A stretch of DNA of 64,000 bases from Aurantiochytrium sp. KH105 (taxonomy: Eukaryota > Sar > Bigyra > Thraustochytrida > Thraustochytriidae): NCBI GenBank assembly GCA_003116975.1, contig BGKB01000107.1, forward strand, positions 124,001-188,000. Reading direction: 5' to 3'. The notes under the pieces are model-generated. The model saw only the letters and a program-made list of their open reading frames with translations, was not told the DNA's origin and made no database searches. This document shows positions 10,001 through 18,552 of the stretch, piece by piece. A program made the position numbers and the translations under genes. Numbering within the stretch: position 1 is the first letter of the stretch; the number at the start of each line of letters is the position of its first letter.

Positions 10001-13000
10001 ATGCACGAGAATGCAGACGACGACGACGCTGCCGTCGCCGCCGCCACCGCCGCCCCTGAAGGCGGAGGAGGGGAGGGACGGGCCGATGCTTTGGGAGCAG
10101 TAGATGGCGCCGGAACGATGGCCTCGGAAATGGCCAGAGCAGGAGCGGCAGCTGCTGCAACAGCCGCCGCAGCCGCAGCCGCGAGTGCCGAAGCCGCGCT
10201 TGGCCTTGCAAGAAGGCGGCCTTCCTCGCACTCGGTCGTCTCGAGCTCCTCGAGCAAGGACGAAGAAGCACTCTGCAGGGTATGTCGCTGCGGCGAGGAG
10301 GCCGGGCCCCTCTACTATCCTTGCAAGTGCAAGGGATCAATACGCTTCGTGCATGAGGACTGTCTCGTTCAATGGCTCAAAATTTCGCACAAGAGGTCGT
10401 GTGAACTTTGCCTTACCGAATTCGAATTCAAGTCAGTCTATCATGACAACACGCCACAGCGCCTGTCATCACTTGAAGTGCTGATTGGCACTCTACAACT
10501 CTCGATGGGTTACATTCCACTTCTTATTCAGGCGATTGCCGTGGCGATCATCTGGGCTGTTATCTTTCCGGTCTTTACCGACCGCATCCATTGGCTATCT
10601 TTAGCGCGCACGCGCGCAGAAGCCTGGTCCGTCTTTACGGACTGGAGTGTGGACGTTGTCTTGCGCCAATGTGTATTCGGCATTATTCGCTCGGCCTGGA
10701 TTGTGGTGGCTTTCCTTGTGCTCATGGTGTTGCAGGATCTGGCAAATGAAGAGGACCAGGCCCGAGATGGCGAACAGCGTCAACACTTGGATCATCGAAA
10801 TATTGCTCAATTTGCCGATAGGGTTGTCGAGCGCGCCGTGGCTGCAGCTGCGGACGCCAATGAGTTAGTGGGAGAAATCGAAGCAGCCGGCGAGGAGAAT
10901 CGTCTCATGGAGCTGGGCAACCGTATCTTGCGAGAGCACGTGCGGCAGAATCTCAACCTTCGTGGCCTGCTCAATGAGGGAGCAGACGATCTGCGCATCA
11001 TAGAGGATATTGGTGAAGGAGGAGAAGCAGCCGACGACGCGAGGCCGGATGATGTGCAAGACTTTCCTCATGCCCCGGATGAAGCAATCGCTGCTGCAGC
11101 GGCAGCAGCAGATGCTGCTGAAGTGGCAGCTTGGCAGGATGACGCACATGATTTTGATGCAGATGGTGTTGGCGAGTTTGCTCCTGTTGTAGCGCATGAC
11201 GCGCCCATTCGTCCTGCTCCTGCAGATGAGGACATGGCTTGGGATGCACTCATAGGTCTCCGAGGTGGAACGCGAGGGATTCGCCGTGGACTTTACACAA
11301 TGATTCTCGTTTCGCTAGGCAATACGGGCTTTCTTTTCTTTTTCCAATTTGTCCCGCTCACCGTGGGCCTCTTGATGCTCGAGGCGGTGCGCCAATGTCA
11401 AATCCGGTGGGGCATGACCCCGGGCCATGGCGAGGGAGCCGAGATGCCTGGCCATGGGTATCTGTTGAGCTTGGGATATGTAGGATTCGTTCTTCTTGTT
11501 GTGGTCTATGTCTTTGTACTCAAGCTCCGGGATATCTGGGCCGGTCGCTCTGCGGTGCCGGGTCGCGGCATTGTGGCGTCGTATGCGATTTCCGTTCTCC
11601 GTGGAATCGGCGACATGTTTGTCATTGCTCTCATCATGCTGCTGGAGCTTCTCGTACTCGAGCTTCTCGTTGGCGGCATTGTACATATTGGAGCCATGGG
11701 CGTTTCGGGCGACGTTGCAAGTGTGTTTTGGGCGCGCGCCGAGCTCTGTGGGTCCTCACCCAAGACGTGCGCCTTTATCCACTGGGCCATTGGAAGCGTG
11801 CTCATTGCGAACTGGTCTGCCGTGATCTGGGCTTTCCGGCAAATTGTTCACCCGCGCTTCAAGGTGCGATTCTTTGAGGGATGGTATGACGCCACGAAAA
11901 ATATCGAAATGGGCATTTTTGGACCCATGATTGACCGTCATCGCCGCGAGATTGAGGAGCAAAATCGACTGTGGCAGGAACGAATTGCCCTCGTCACCTC
12001 GCGCATCGTCTCGGACCAGACCGACTACGCGCAGACACAAGGCGCAGAGGAAGTCCAGGACGATGACATGTTTGCGGAGTGCATGGACCAGGCCCCTGTC
12101 GCTGGTCCCGACACGGGGGATGTTGCACGACTCGATCTCGTCTCACACACCCTTGAAGAATGCCTTTCTTATTTTATCACGGTGGTATTGTGGAGCTTTC
12201 CTGCGGTCCTGGTCCTCTTGATGATCCCAATTCATCTCATCAAGGTCTTGGCACCCTCAATTTTGCCCATCCGCATTGGATCTTTCAAACAGCCCTTTGC
12301 CGATGCACAGCTGCCCCTTGACATGTTTCTCTTTCATTCGCTCCCTTACGTGATTGAGCGTCTCGATCTAAATCGTTTGTTACTTCAGGCATCGCGCCAG
12401 GTCGCCGTTATGCTCACGTACCCACTCGATCTTCATGGCTATGTGCTCAAACCAATGCTGCAGCACATGCGTTCGGGGTTTGTCTATGTCGATCCTGCGC
12501 ATGGTTTGCGCGGGGCTCAGCGCGAAGGACCCCTACAGCCAGCAACACCTGGCGCCAATGCCAATGACTGTCCTGCTCCGGGTGAGAATGGGGATGGACA
12601 TGAGGCGTCCAAAGTTGCCGAAGCAACGCCAAGAATATATAGCGAAGGCGATCGCGGAAGTGGACTGCGCGGCAGCTCACGTTCAGCCCGCGAAAAGCTT
12701 CCCGGAGCCATTCGGTCACTGCAGCTTCTCTCGCGCAATGTTCCGGGAAGTGAAGTCGATTTTCTCGGCATCGTCTGCCATGCCACGGCATGGACAAAAT
12801 TCGCGCCGCAGGTACTGCGCAATGCTGCCCCGCTGCAGGGTGGCGGCGGTCTCGACGCAGATGATAAGCTCCCGCCTCTTTTCCTTTTCTCTGTGACAGA
12901 TGTGCATGGCTACTGCGTGCCGGTCTTTTTAAGCGCCGAGGCGCAACGGGCGATACAAAAGGTCGAAGGTGGTGTCCCTGATGAAGATTTGCTCGGCAAG

Positions 13001-14311
13001 GTTCTTGCCTTGGTCGACGATATGTGCGCATTGAGCGATGAGGTTAATGCAGATCGAGTGCGGGCAATCTGCGCGCGCGCAATGGAGGGCATCGTCCGCG
13101 ACGACGAGGATCTGAGTCGATGTCCGTCGAAACGCGTTGTTCATTTGTTGCGCGGCATGCGCGAGGCCCTGCAAGAGTCGCCAGTGCTCATCGACGAGCT
13201 CGTGCGGCTCATGCCCGCAGGCTTTGGCACCAAGTGGGCAGGTGGTGAGTCTGTATCAACTGTGCTGGCGTTGCGGCGGATAATTGCCATTTGGCGCGAC
13301 AGCAATTTGGCGCCGGTGCTAGCAATTCGTAATGCTCGTGTGAGCGGCGAGAATGGCCGAAGCTTGGAGCTCGACCTGAACTCGCAATTATTATTGGAAC
13401 CCGACGCGGGCAGCAAAGCGGAGCTGGCTCGCATTTGCTTCCAAGCACGCCACGTAGAGAATGCTTCGACGGGCCAATTCTGCGTCTTGCGTCACGAACC
13501 GCGCCTGCTGACGCCGCGCTTGCGCGTGCTTGGCATCATGGCCGTGCTTGCGGCGGTTTTGGCTTCATTTATTGCGCTGGTGCTACCTCTTGTTGCGGGG
13601 CGTGGGGCCTTTGCTCTTTTGGGCGATCCCTTAAAGCACGATGTCTATCACTGGGGAGGCGGCTTTGCGATACTGTGGTTCATTTTTACGTTATCGCGAT
13701 GGTTTTTCACGGCCGTCTTTGGCAAGGATGGTGGGTGGCGACGAGCACTGCGCCTATGCTTTCTCTGGTTGCGACTTGGGCTCAAATGGTGCGTCGCACT
13801 CATCGTCTTTGGCATGATTTTGCCGGTTTTGGCCGGATCAGTCTTCGAGTTTGTTGTTCTCGATCCAATCTACGTGCCTGTGGACCGAACCCCGGTTGGT
13901 CTTGTCTTTCAGAAGTGGGCTCTTGGTCTTGCGGTACTCAAGGCGTGGACTCGTCTCGTGCTCTTGGGCGTTCTAGGAGGCGATGTTTGGGCGGACCGCC
14001 TCGAGCGCGTCCAGTACGACGGAGGATACGGAATCAATCTGCGCTGGACGCTCTTTAATGTGGCCGTCCCAATGTTGGACGCCATCCTCTTACGGCTCTG
14101 TGTTCCTTATGTCGCGACGTGTCTTCTTCAGCACGGATTGGAGCTTGACCCTGTCTCCGCGGAAGCAACCAAGCGCTATAGTTACCCTACGTTTGCAGTT
14201 ATGCTCTTCCTCTTCGACATGGCGAAAGCCCTCGCTTCGTACGCGGACATTCTGCACGATCGTGTGCGGGATCGTCGCTATATGGTCGGCCGTCAGTTGC
14301 AGAATCGCTAA
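10001..14311 (+). CDS. MARCHF6: MARCHF6/Doa10-type ER membrane E3 ubiquitin ligase
   Basis: 1436 residues from the Met at 10001 (MHENADDDDAA). After an Ala/Glu-rich leader, residues about 91-142 form a RING-CH (C4HC3) finger: CRVCRC, YPCKCKGSIRFVHEDCLVQWL, CELC. This is followed by many hydrophobic segments, the layout of the polytopic Doa10/TEB4 family, which ubiquitinates misfolded ER and membrane proteins for ERAD. The C-terminus (RYSYPTFAVMLF..., DRVRDRRYMVGRQLQN) matches the conserved family tail, so the gene is complete. Loops hold acidic/Ala-rich insertions, for example about 340-410. The frame opens upstream to 9674, but that part is probably untranslated. Confidence 0.92.
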   Translation: MHENADDDDAAVAAATAAPEGGGGEGRADALGAVDGAGTMASEMARAGAAAAATAAAAAAASAEAALGLARRRPSSHSVVSSSSSKDEEALCRVCRCGEEAGPLYYPCKCKGSIRFVHEDCLVQWLKISHKRSCELCLTEFEFKSVYHDNTPQRLSSLEVLIGTLQLSMGYIPLLIQAIAVAIIWAVIFPVFTDRIHWLSLARTRAEAWSVFTDWSVDVVLRQCVFGIIRSAWIVVAFLVLMVLQDLANEEDQARDGEQRQHLDHRNIAQFADRVVERAVAAAADANELVGEIEAAGEENRLMELGNRILREHVRQNLNLRGLLNEGADDLRIIEDIGEGGEAADDARPDDVQDFPHAPDEAIAAAAAAADAAEVAAWQDDAHDFDADGVGEFAPVVAHDAPIRPAPADEDMAWDALIGLRGGTRGIRRGLYTMILVSLGNTGFLFFFQFVPLTVGLLMLEAVRQCQIRWGMTPGHGEGAEMPGHGYLLSLGYVGFVLLVVVYVFVLKLRDIWAGRSAVPGRGIVASYAISVLRGIGDMFVIALIMLLELLVLELLVGGIVHIGAMGVSGDVASVFWARAELCGSSPKTCAFIHWAIGSVLIANWSAVIWAFRQIVHPRFKVRFFEGWYDATKNIEMGIFGPMIDRHRREIEEQNRLWQERIALVTSRIVSDQTDYAQTQGAEEVQDDDMFAECMDQAPVAGPDTGDVARLDLVSHTLEECLSYFITVVLWSFPAVLVLLMIPIHLIKVLAPSILPIRIGSFKQPFADAQLPLDMFLFHSLPYVIERLDLNRLLLQASRQVAVMLTYPLDLHGYVLKPMLQHMRSGFVYVDPAHGLRGAQREGPLQPATPGANANDCPAPGENGDGHEASKVAEATPRIYSEGDRGSGLRGSSRSAREKLPGAIRSLQLLSRNVPGSEVDFLGIVCHATAWTKFAPQVLRNAAPLQGGGGLDADDKLPPLFLFSVTDVHGYCVPVFLSAEAQRAIQKVEGGVPDEDLLGKVLALVDDMCALSDEVNADRVRAICARAMEGIVRDDEDLSRCPSKRVVHLLRGMREALQESPVLIDELVRLMPAGFGTKWAGGESVSTVLALRRIIAIWRDSNLAPVLAIRNARVSGENGRSLELDLNSQLLLEPDAGSKAELARICFQARHVENASTGQFCVLRHEPRLLTPRLRVLGIMAVLAAVLASFIALVLPLVAGRGAFALLGDPLKHDVYHWGGGFAILWFIFTLSRWFFTAVFGKDGGWRRALRLCFLWLRLGLKWCVALIVFGMILPVLAGSVFEFVVLDPIYVPVDRTPVGLVFQKWALGLAVLKAWTRLVLLGVLGGDVWADRLERVQYDGGYGINLRWTLFNVAVPMLDAILLRLCVPYVATCLLQHGLELDPVSAEATKRYSYPTFAVMLFLFDMAKALASYADILHDRVRDRRYMVGRQLQNR

Positions 14312-14712
14312 AAAATGATGTCTTTCACCTTGTTTTCTTTATTTGATAAATTATCAAGGGCCAGGCCGCTAAGGCGGCGCATCGGATGAAGCCGAAACCT
14401 TTTGCTCCCTTGCGCCGTCGCCTTGCGCGCTACCAAACATCGCAAGTAGGCCTAGAGCGTCCTTTCCGTCACACGCACGCAACCTTTCCTCCCTCGCTGT
14501 CGATTTCATTCTTCGCATTGCATTGCGCGGAATCGTCATCGCAAGATCGCGGAAAGGTCCTCCTTCTTCCCCCTCTTGTCGACCTCTTGTCCTTGGGAAG
14601 TTTGGTTTGGCGTCGGGATGACGATGCGGCAGAGTGGAAAAGGAAATCTCTGTCGGCCGCGAAGGCGTGTCGAGGCGGGGCGGGGCGGTCGCGCGAATCG
14701 GAGGCAAGAAAC
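14312..14712. promoter_or_regulatory. Intergenic region upstream of the R3H gene
   Basis: Contains the AT palindrome at 14343-14357, then TC-rich sequence leading to the chosen start at 14713. A GTAGGCCTAG sequence at 14446-14455 recurs in other upstream regions of the window. The downstream frame is open to 14386, but that segment lacks protein-like conservation. Confidence 0.45.
14343..14357. terminator. Short AT palindrome downstream of MARCHF6
   Basis: TTGATAA-A-TTATCAA is a perfect 7-bp inverted repeat 32 bp after the stop codon, in a short AT-rich patch. It could be part of the 3' processing region; this is inference from position only. Confidence 0.3.
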
Positions 14713-16014
14713 ATGGAGGATGATCGCGTGCGGCGCGTGCGGCTAGAGCCTGCCGCGCGAGAGGTGGACGATGCGGAGCGCATCTTGGAGGACATGGCCC
14801 AGGCGCTCGCGGCGACAAGTCTGACGGAATCTTTCGGAGGCGACGGCGGCGGCGGCAGCGGCAGCGGCGCGCAGGAGGCAGCAGCGGCAGCGGCGTTGTC
14901 AGCTACTGCGTCCGAGGCCCCGGCAGACGGAGTGCCCATTGCGGGCGTGCCATCGGAAGCCTCGCCTCTGTCGCCTCCGCCCGTGGGAGAGTTGGCCGGC
15001 GCTTCGCTAGCCTTTTCGCCCCTGCGCCCGCGTTCCCAAGGGCGTAGCAGACCCCGATCGCGGCCTCAGGAACGACCTGCTGCTGTGCAAAACGTGTCTG
15101 CCATCGCCAGCGAGCAGCGCAGCACCTCGCGTAAAAATCTAAGCAGACGCAAGGAGCGTCGCTGGGCCAATGACCGTCGTGCGGGCGCCGGACCGCTCTC
15201 GCTCGACCCCTTTTCTTCTACTGAAGAACGAGGCGCGTTTATGGAGCCAGGTTCGTCCGTTCCCCACGGGAATCTAGCGGCATACTTTCCTGATCTCGAT
15301 GAGTTTGATGTGACGCGGGCGTCACGTCTCATTTTCGAGCAAGAATACATTTCTGTCTTTGATGGTTTCACGGATGAAATGCGACGCGCTTTTCTGGATT
15401 GTGAGGATGGCTTTGTTCGAGGCGGCGCCAACGTGGCTAGTGAAAGGCTCAGCGCAAAGCAGCGTGCGCAGCTGACGCCCCGATCGGCCGAGTCGATGCT
15501 TGCTCGCGTCGACAAGAATCTCAAGTCGCATCTGCAAACCCGAGGAAGGCGGCCCCCTTTTAACGCCTTCTTGAATGCTCTCGAAGACTTTCTCATCGAG
15601 GTCATTGAAAATCCTTTTGCTCACGATTTGCAGGCTCGTGCTCCGGAGCCTTTGCGCAAAGCACTCACGCGCAAGCTTAGTCTGTGCGGAACGCCAAGGT
15701 CTCCGCACGCGGAGGGCGAGGAACCCCCCGAAGTCAAGCGTGTTGCGATCGAATTTGCCTTCAAGACGGGCTTGCATCGTTTGTTGACGCATGGACTTTG
15801 TCAGTTCCATGGGCTGGTCTCTCAATCCGCTACAGAACCCACTACGGGGGCGAGAGTTCTTCGTATCTCGCGACCAAGCAAGGATTCCAGCATGCTCGGC
15901 TGGGCGACCGTCGAGACGAGCTCACGGCCGGAAGACGTGCAGAACCTTTTGTTTGGTGAGAAAGTCATTCGGCTCGTTCCGTACCTGGCAACACTGCCCG
16001 TCCACGATGCGTGA
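14713..16014 (+). CDS. R3HDM4: R3H domain protein, R3HDM4-like
   Basis: 433 residues from the Met at 14713 (MEDDRVRRVRLEP). Residues 1-160 are Gly/Ala/Ser/Pro-rich. From about 190 onward it resembles the R3H-associated domain (SRRKERRWANDRR, then LEQEYISVFDGFT-like helices, then FNAFLNALEDFLIEV near 282). Near 348-370 is an R3H core with the Arg-x3-His spacing (FKTGLHRLLTHGLCQFHGL), followed by VLRISRPSKDSSM. R3H domains bind single-stranded nucleic acids; the role of R3HDM4 itself is poorly known. The domain call is good; one-to-one orthology is inference. Same strand as MARCHF6, about 400 bp downstream. Confidence 0.7.
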   Translation: MEDDRVRRVRLEPAAREVDDAERILEDMAQALAATSLTESFGGDGGGGSGSGAQEAAAAAALSATASEAPADGVPIAGVPSEASPLSPPPVGELAGASLAFSPLRPRSQGRSRPRSRPQERPAAVQNVSAIASEQRSTSRKNLSRRKERRWANDRRAGAGPLSLDPFSSTEERGAFMEPGSSVPHGNLAAYFPDLDEFDVTRASRLIFEQEYISVFDGFTDEMRRAFLDCEDGFVRGGANVASERLSAKQRAQLTPRSAESMLARVDKNLKSHLQTRGRRPPFNAFLNALEDFLIEVIENPFAHDLQARAPEPLRKALTRKLSLCGTPRSPHAEGEEPPEVKRVAIEFAFKTGLHRLLTHGLCQFHGLVSQSATEPTTGARVLRISRPSKDSSMLGWATVETSSRPEDVQNLLFGEKVIRLVPYLATLPVHDA

Positions 16015-16109
16015 ATGAACCAATGCAGCCAGTAAAAGCAAAATTCGAGTCTGTCAAATCTAGGTCTAGATTGCTTACAATATGTGGGTGAAGTTGTATC
16101 TGCTCATTT

Positions 16110-16110
<1 letters not shown>

Positions 16111-16147
<37 letters not shown>
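16111..16147. repeat. (CT)18 microsatellite
   Basis: Uninterrupted CT dinucleotide run in the tail-to-tail spacer between the R3H gene and the next minus-strand gene. Probably length-variable. Confidence 0.95.
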
Positions 16148-16150
<3 letters not shown>

Positions 16151-16248
16151 GCACACGATAATTCGGAGCCACGTTGAGTCGAATATTTTGCAGGAAACAT
16201 CACACTTCACTCCAAACATTGCATGCGTGTGGGAGCGATTTTACTTCT

Positions 16249-16995
16249 TCATGATGCAGCAGGATCGAACTTGCCCGTAACAATATTGTACAAACGGCCT
16301 GGAGGGTCTGCGGGTGGCGGGCGATCAAAACATTTCTTGTCACCAACATGGTGCTTGGGGACGGTTTGGCCATCGAAAGAGACACCCCTAAAGTTGTACC
16401 CCAGGTCTCCTCGCGTCGCGTTGAGTTGCTGATTCGCCCGAGCTCGCGCTGACCCGAAATACTCTCTACTCGGCTGCACAAGAGCTCCTGATGTGGTGGT
16501 GGAGAATCGCGTTCGCGCCGACACCGTGTCTCCAGCGGCGAGGTCATAGTTGGTTTTGCACGCCGAAATCCGGTCAAAGGCCGCGGGTCGACGCTCAAAG
16601 GATGTTGCCATAACTGAGTGTTCTCTACTAATTTCTTGCATGGTCTCGCTCTCATATCGCGGCGCCCCGCGCGGCGGTTCATAGTTGTCAGAATGAGGTA
16701 TGGGTCGCGCGCGGCTCGTGTTTTGCATCCCCTGAAAGAACGAGTCTGCGGTGGTCGACCATGTGGCGTCTCCCCGTGTGCCTCGCTGCGAGGAGGGTTC
16801 GGCGAATGACCAGTGCGAGGCCTTCATCGTCTGGCCCATGGCCGTCATTTTCTTCCCCATGGTCGCGACTGCCACGTGCGTCGCGCGTTGCTTCGATTGT
16901 TCTTTTGCATCGACTTCGCGCGGGCGAAATCGAGAAATGGCAGCTCCCTCCCTCGAGTTGTTCACGATTGTCATTCGAGACAAAGAGAATGCCAC
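16249..16995 (-). CDS. Hypothetical protein, possibly flagellar axoneme-associated
   Basis: 248 residues, rich in Arg, Ser, Thr, Pro and single aromatic residues, with no membrane segment or catalytic motif. It has short separated units (NYEPPRGAPRYESE, NYDLAAGD, REYFGSARARANQQLNATRGDLGYNFRG) and a C-terminal PPGRLYNIVTGKFDP element. Extended, low-secondary-structure proteins with such tails are common among ciliary microtubule-associated proteins, so a flagellar role is a guess from texture only. A second Met at 16974 (MTIVNNS) is a plausible start. It is divergent from the small gene at 17428. Confidence 0.65.
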   Translation of the reverse strand: MAFSLSRMTIVNNSREGAAISRFRPREVDAKEQSKQRATHVAVATMGKKMTAMGQTMKASHWSFAEPSSQRGTRGDATWSTTADSFFQGMQNTSRARPIPHSDNYEPPRGAPRYESETMQEISREHSVMATSFERRPAAFDRISACKTNYDLAAGDTVSARTRFSTTTSGALVQPSREYFGSARARANQQLNATRGDLGYNFRGVSFDGQTVPKHHVGDKKCFDRPPPADPPGRLYNIVTGKFDPAAS

Positions 16996-17427
16996 GGTGC
17001 AGTGACACCGAGTAGGCCTAGTATACCGGATCTATGTGTGTTCTTGTCATTTATTGTATTCTGCACTGCTATGTAAGCGAGCAGAACGTGGGCTCGTGGC
17101 ACCAACATCGTGAGGAGTCTGAGATTGAGAGCGCAAAGGCGTAATGCTTTGTCCGCGATAGCGCTCGAGAATGCGCTTCGGGTCAAGTACGTCCATGACG
17201 TCAGCCTAAGATTCTCGGGAATGCACGGACTTTTTTGTCCTCGATGTAACTAATCCTCTTGAAAGTACTTGACCATGCCGCGCTTCGGTCTGAGCGCCGA
17301 CTTGGGCCTCAGCTTGCAAACTGGTATGGTCCAAGTAGCCATCGTCTGCCTTCTGCCCCCTCCCTCCCCCTCAGCTGGCAGCTTGAAAGGCGAATCTAAA
17401 CACGATTCTTGGGCACGCAGGCAGAAG
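16996..17427. promoter_or_regulatory. Divergent promoter interval with TAGGCCTAGTATAC
   Basis: Between two genes read away from each other. Contains TAGGCCTAGTATAC at 17013-17026, whose reverse complement recurs at 52574-52587. A pyrimidine run ending CTCAG near 17350-17372 and a GTATGG near 17323 could be a 5' UTR intron of the plus-strand gene, but this cannot be decided by eye. Confidence 0.45.
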
Positions 17428-17914
17428 ATGAGCGGCTTTGACGAAGCGGCCGCGCTGGACGCTGCGCTGCAGCGCGTCGAGGCCAGCGGGGAAGCCTTCT
17501 TTGCAGCACTGTAAGCAAGAGGAGAAGAGCGCGCGCGCGACGGCCTTCACGGGCTTGCCTTGCGAGCGGCGCGGACATCGAACGGTGAGAGAAACATGTT
17601 GAACATTCAACTAACGCGCAGCGTGGCGTGGTGGTGCGCCTGGAACGCACGGACGCAGTCATACCTCGAGCAAGAACGCAGCGCAGCTCGGTCATGAAGC
17701 GATGCGCGAGATACGCAAGCTCGAAGGCGAGCTCGAGCGAACTGGTGCCACGGGCCTAAGTTTGCTTGTGGGCAGCAAGAACATGGAGGGCCCCGAGCTC
17801 AGTCAAAAGCTCTCCGAGCTCGACGAACAAGTCAAAACGAAAGAGTCTCAGCGTCGCAAACTCCACTCAAACCTCGTCGTGCTCGAGCAGGAGCTGACAT
17901 CGCGCCCAAATTGA
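17428..17914 (+). CDS. Small hypothetical coiled-coil protein, two exons
   Basis: Proposed as exon 17428-17510 and exon 17659-17914, giving 112 residues. Exon 1 reads MSGFDEAAALDAALQRVEAS and hits a stop straight after a GTAAGC donor at 17511. Exon 2 gives a charged coiled coil (MREIRKLEGELERTG, LSQKLSELDEQVKTKESQRR) that has no suitable upstream start. A CAG acceptor at 17656-17658 joins them in phase, with a CTAAC branch-like site at 17611. The alternative CAG at 17619-17621 leads to a stop. Upstream Mets at 17269 and 17275 could mark a further exon. Family not recognised. If right, it is the only intron I can support in the window. Confidence 0.5.
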
Positions 17915-18552
17915 TTTAGTCAAAGGCGAATGTGCCTGGCAAATCAACTGACTGGGTGGCAAGCTGGGTGGCAAGCCAGCCGGCTGACTAGCTGGCTGGC
18001 TTGCTGGCAAGTTGAAAGGGGGCTTCGTGGCCACATGGCTTCGCTGACAAGCCAGCCCTTTCTTCTAAATGAACTAGCCCAGCTTGCGAAACATTTCTTT
18101 CGATGTTGTGTCCAAGGAGCCATTCCGAATGGTGAGATGTTTCTCTCCGACATCCTCCTCACAATTGCCTTGGCATCTTTTTGTAAAAAGAAAGAAGGAA
18201 CAAAGGAAAACATTGCTCACGTGATTTTGTACTCAAGGATTCATGCTACCATTTATTTTTTCCCCTTGAGGTCACGACTTCACTTGAGTTCGCGTCCCAC
18301 CTTGAGAACCTGAAAGGAGCACAACAAAATTGCTGAAGTCTGGCTAGTGGCTTTTTTTTTGTTTTTTTTTGAGGAACTCGCACCCAATTGGAAGTCCGAG
18401 ATTTTGCTCAGAAATGAGCGCGAATGTTCATTTCAAGGCTCATTCAAAAGGGTCATTCGGAAAGTACATTTGAAGGCTCGTTTTGAGACGAGTCTGAACG
18501 TGAATTCAGCACCATCTAGACCTTTTCTAAAATGAAAAGGATTAAATTGGCC
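17915..18552. other. Convergent spacer with AGCC/GGCT repeats and hairpin
   Basis: Tail-to-tail spacer between the small coiled-coil gene and the P2X-like gene. The first 140 bp are dense in GGCAAGCC, GGCTGGC and GCCAGCC units, including the hairpin at 17972-18003. The rest is AT-richer, with T runs near 18352-18371 and repeated TTCAAGGCTC / TTTGAAGGCTCG units at 18430-18482. Open frames here (17930-18313) look repeat-derived. Confidence 0.6.
17972..18003. repeat. Perfect inverted repeat (10-bp arms)
   Basis: CAAGCCAGCC at 17972-17981 pairs with GGCTGGCTTG at 17994-18003. The 12-base loop GGCTGACTAGCT can add three more base pairs (GCT/AGC). It sits 58 bp past the plus-strand stop codon, so it may form in the 3' end of that transcript. 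Confidence 0.8.

Noticed and set aside
16111-16147. Regularly spaced repeat considered as an array element
   Set aside because: Plain CT dinucleotide microsatellite, no spacers; not CRISPR.
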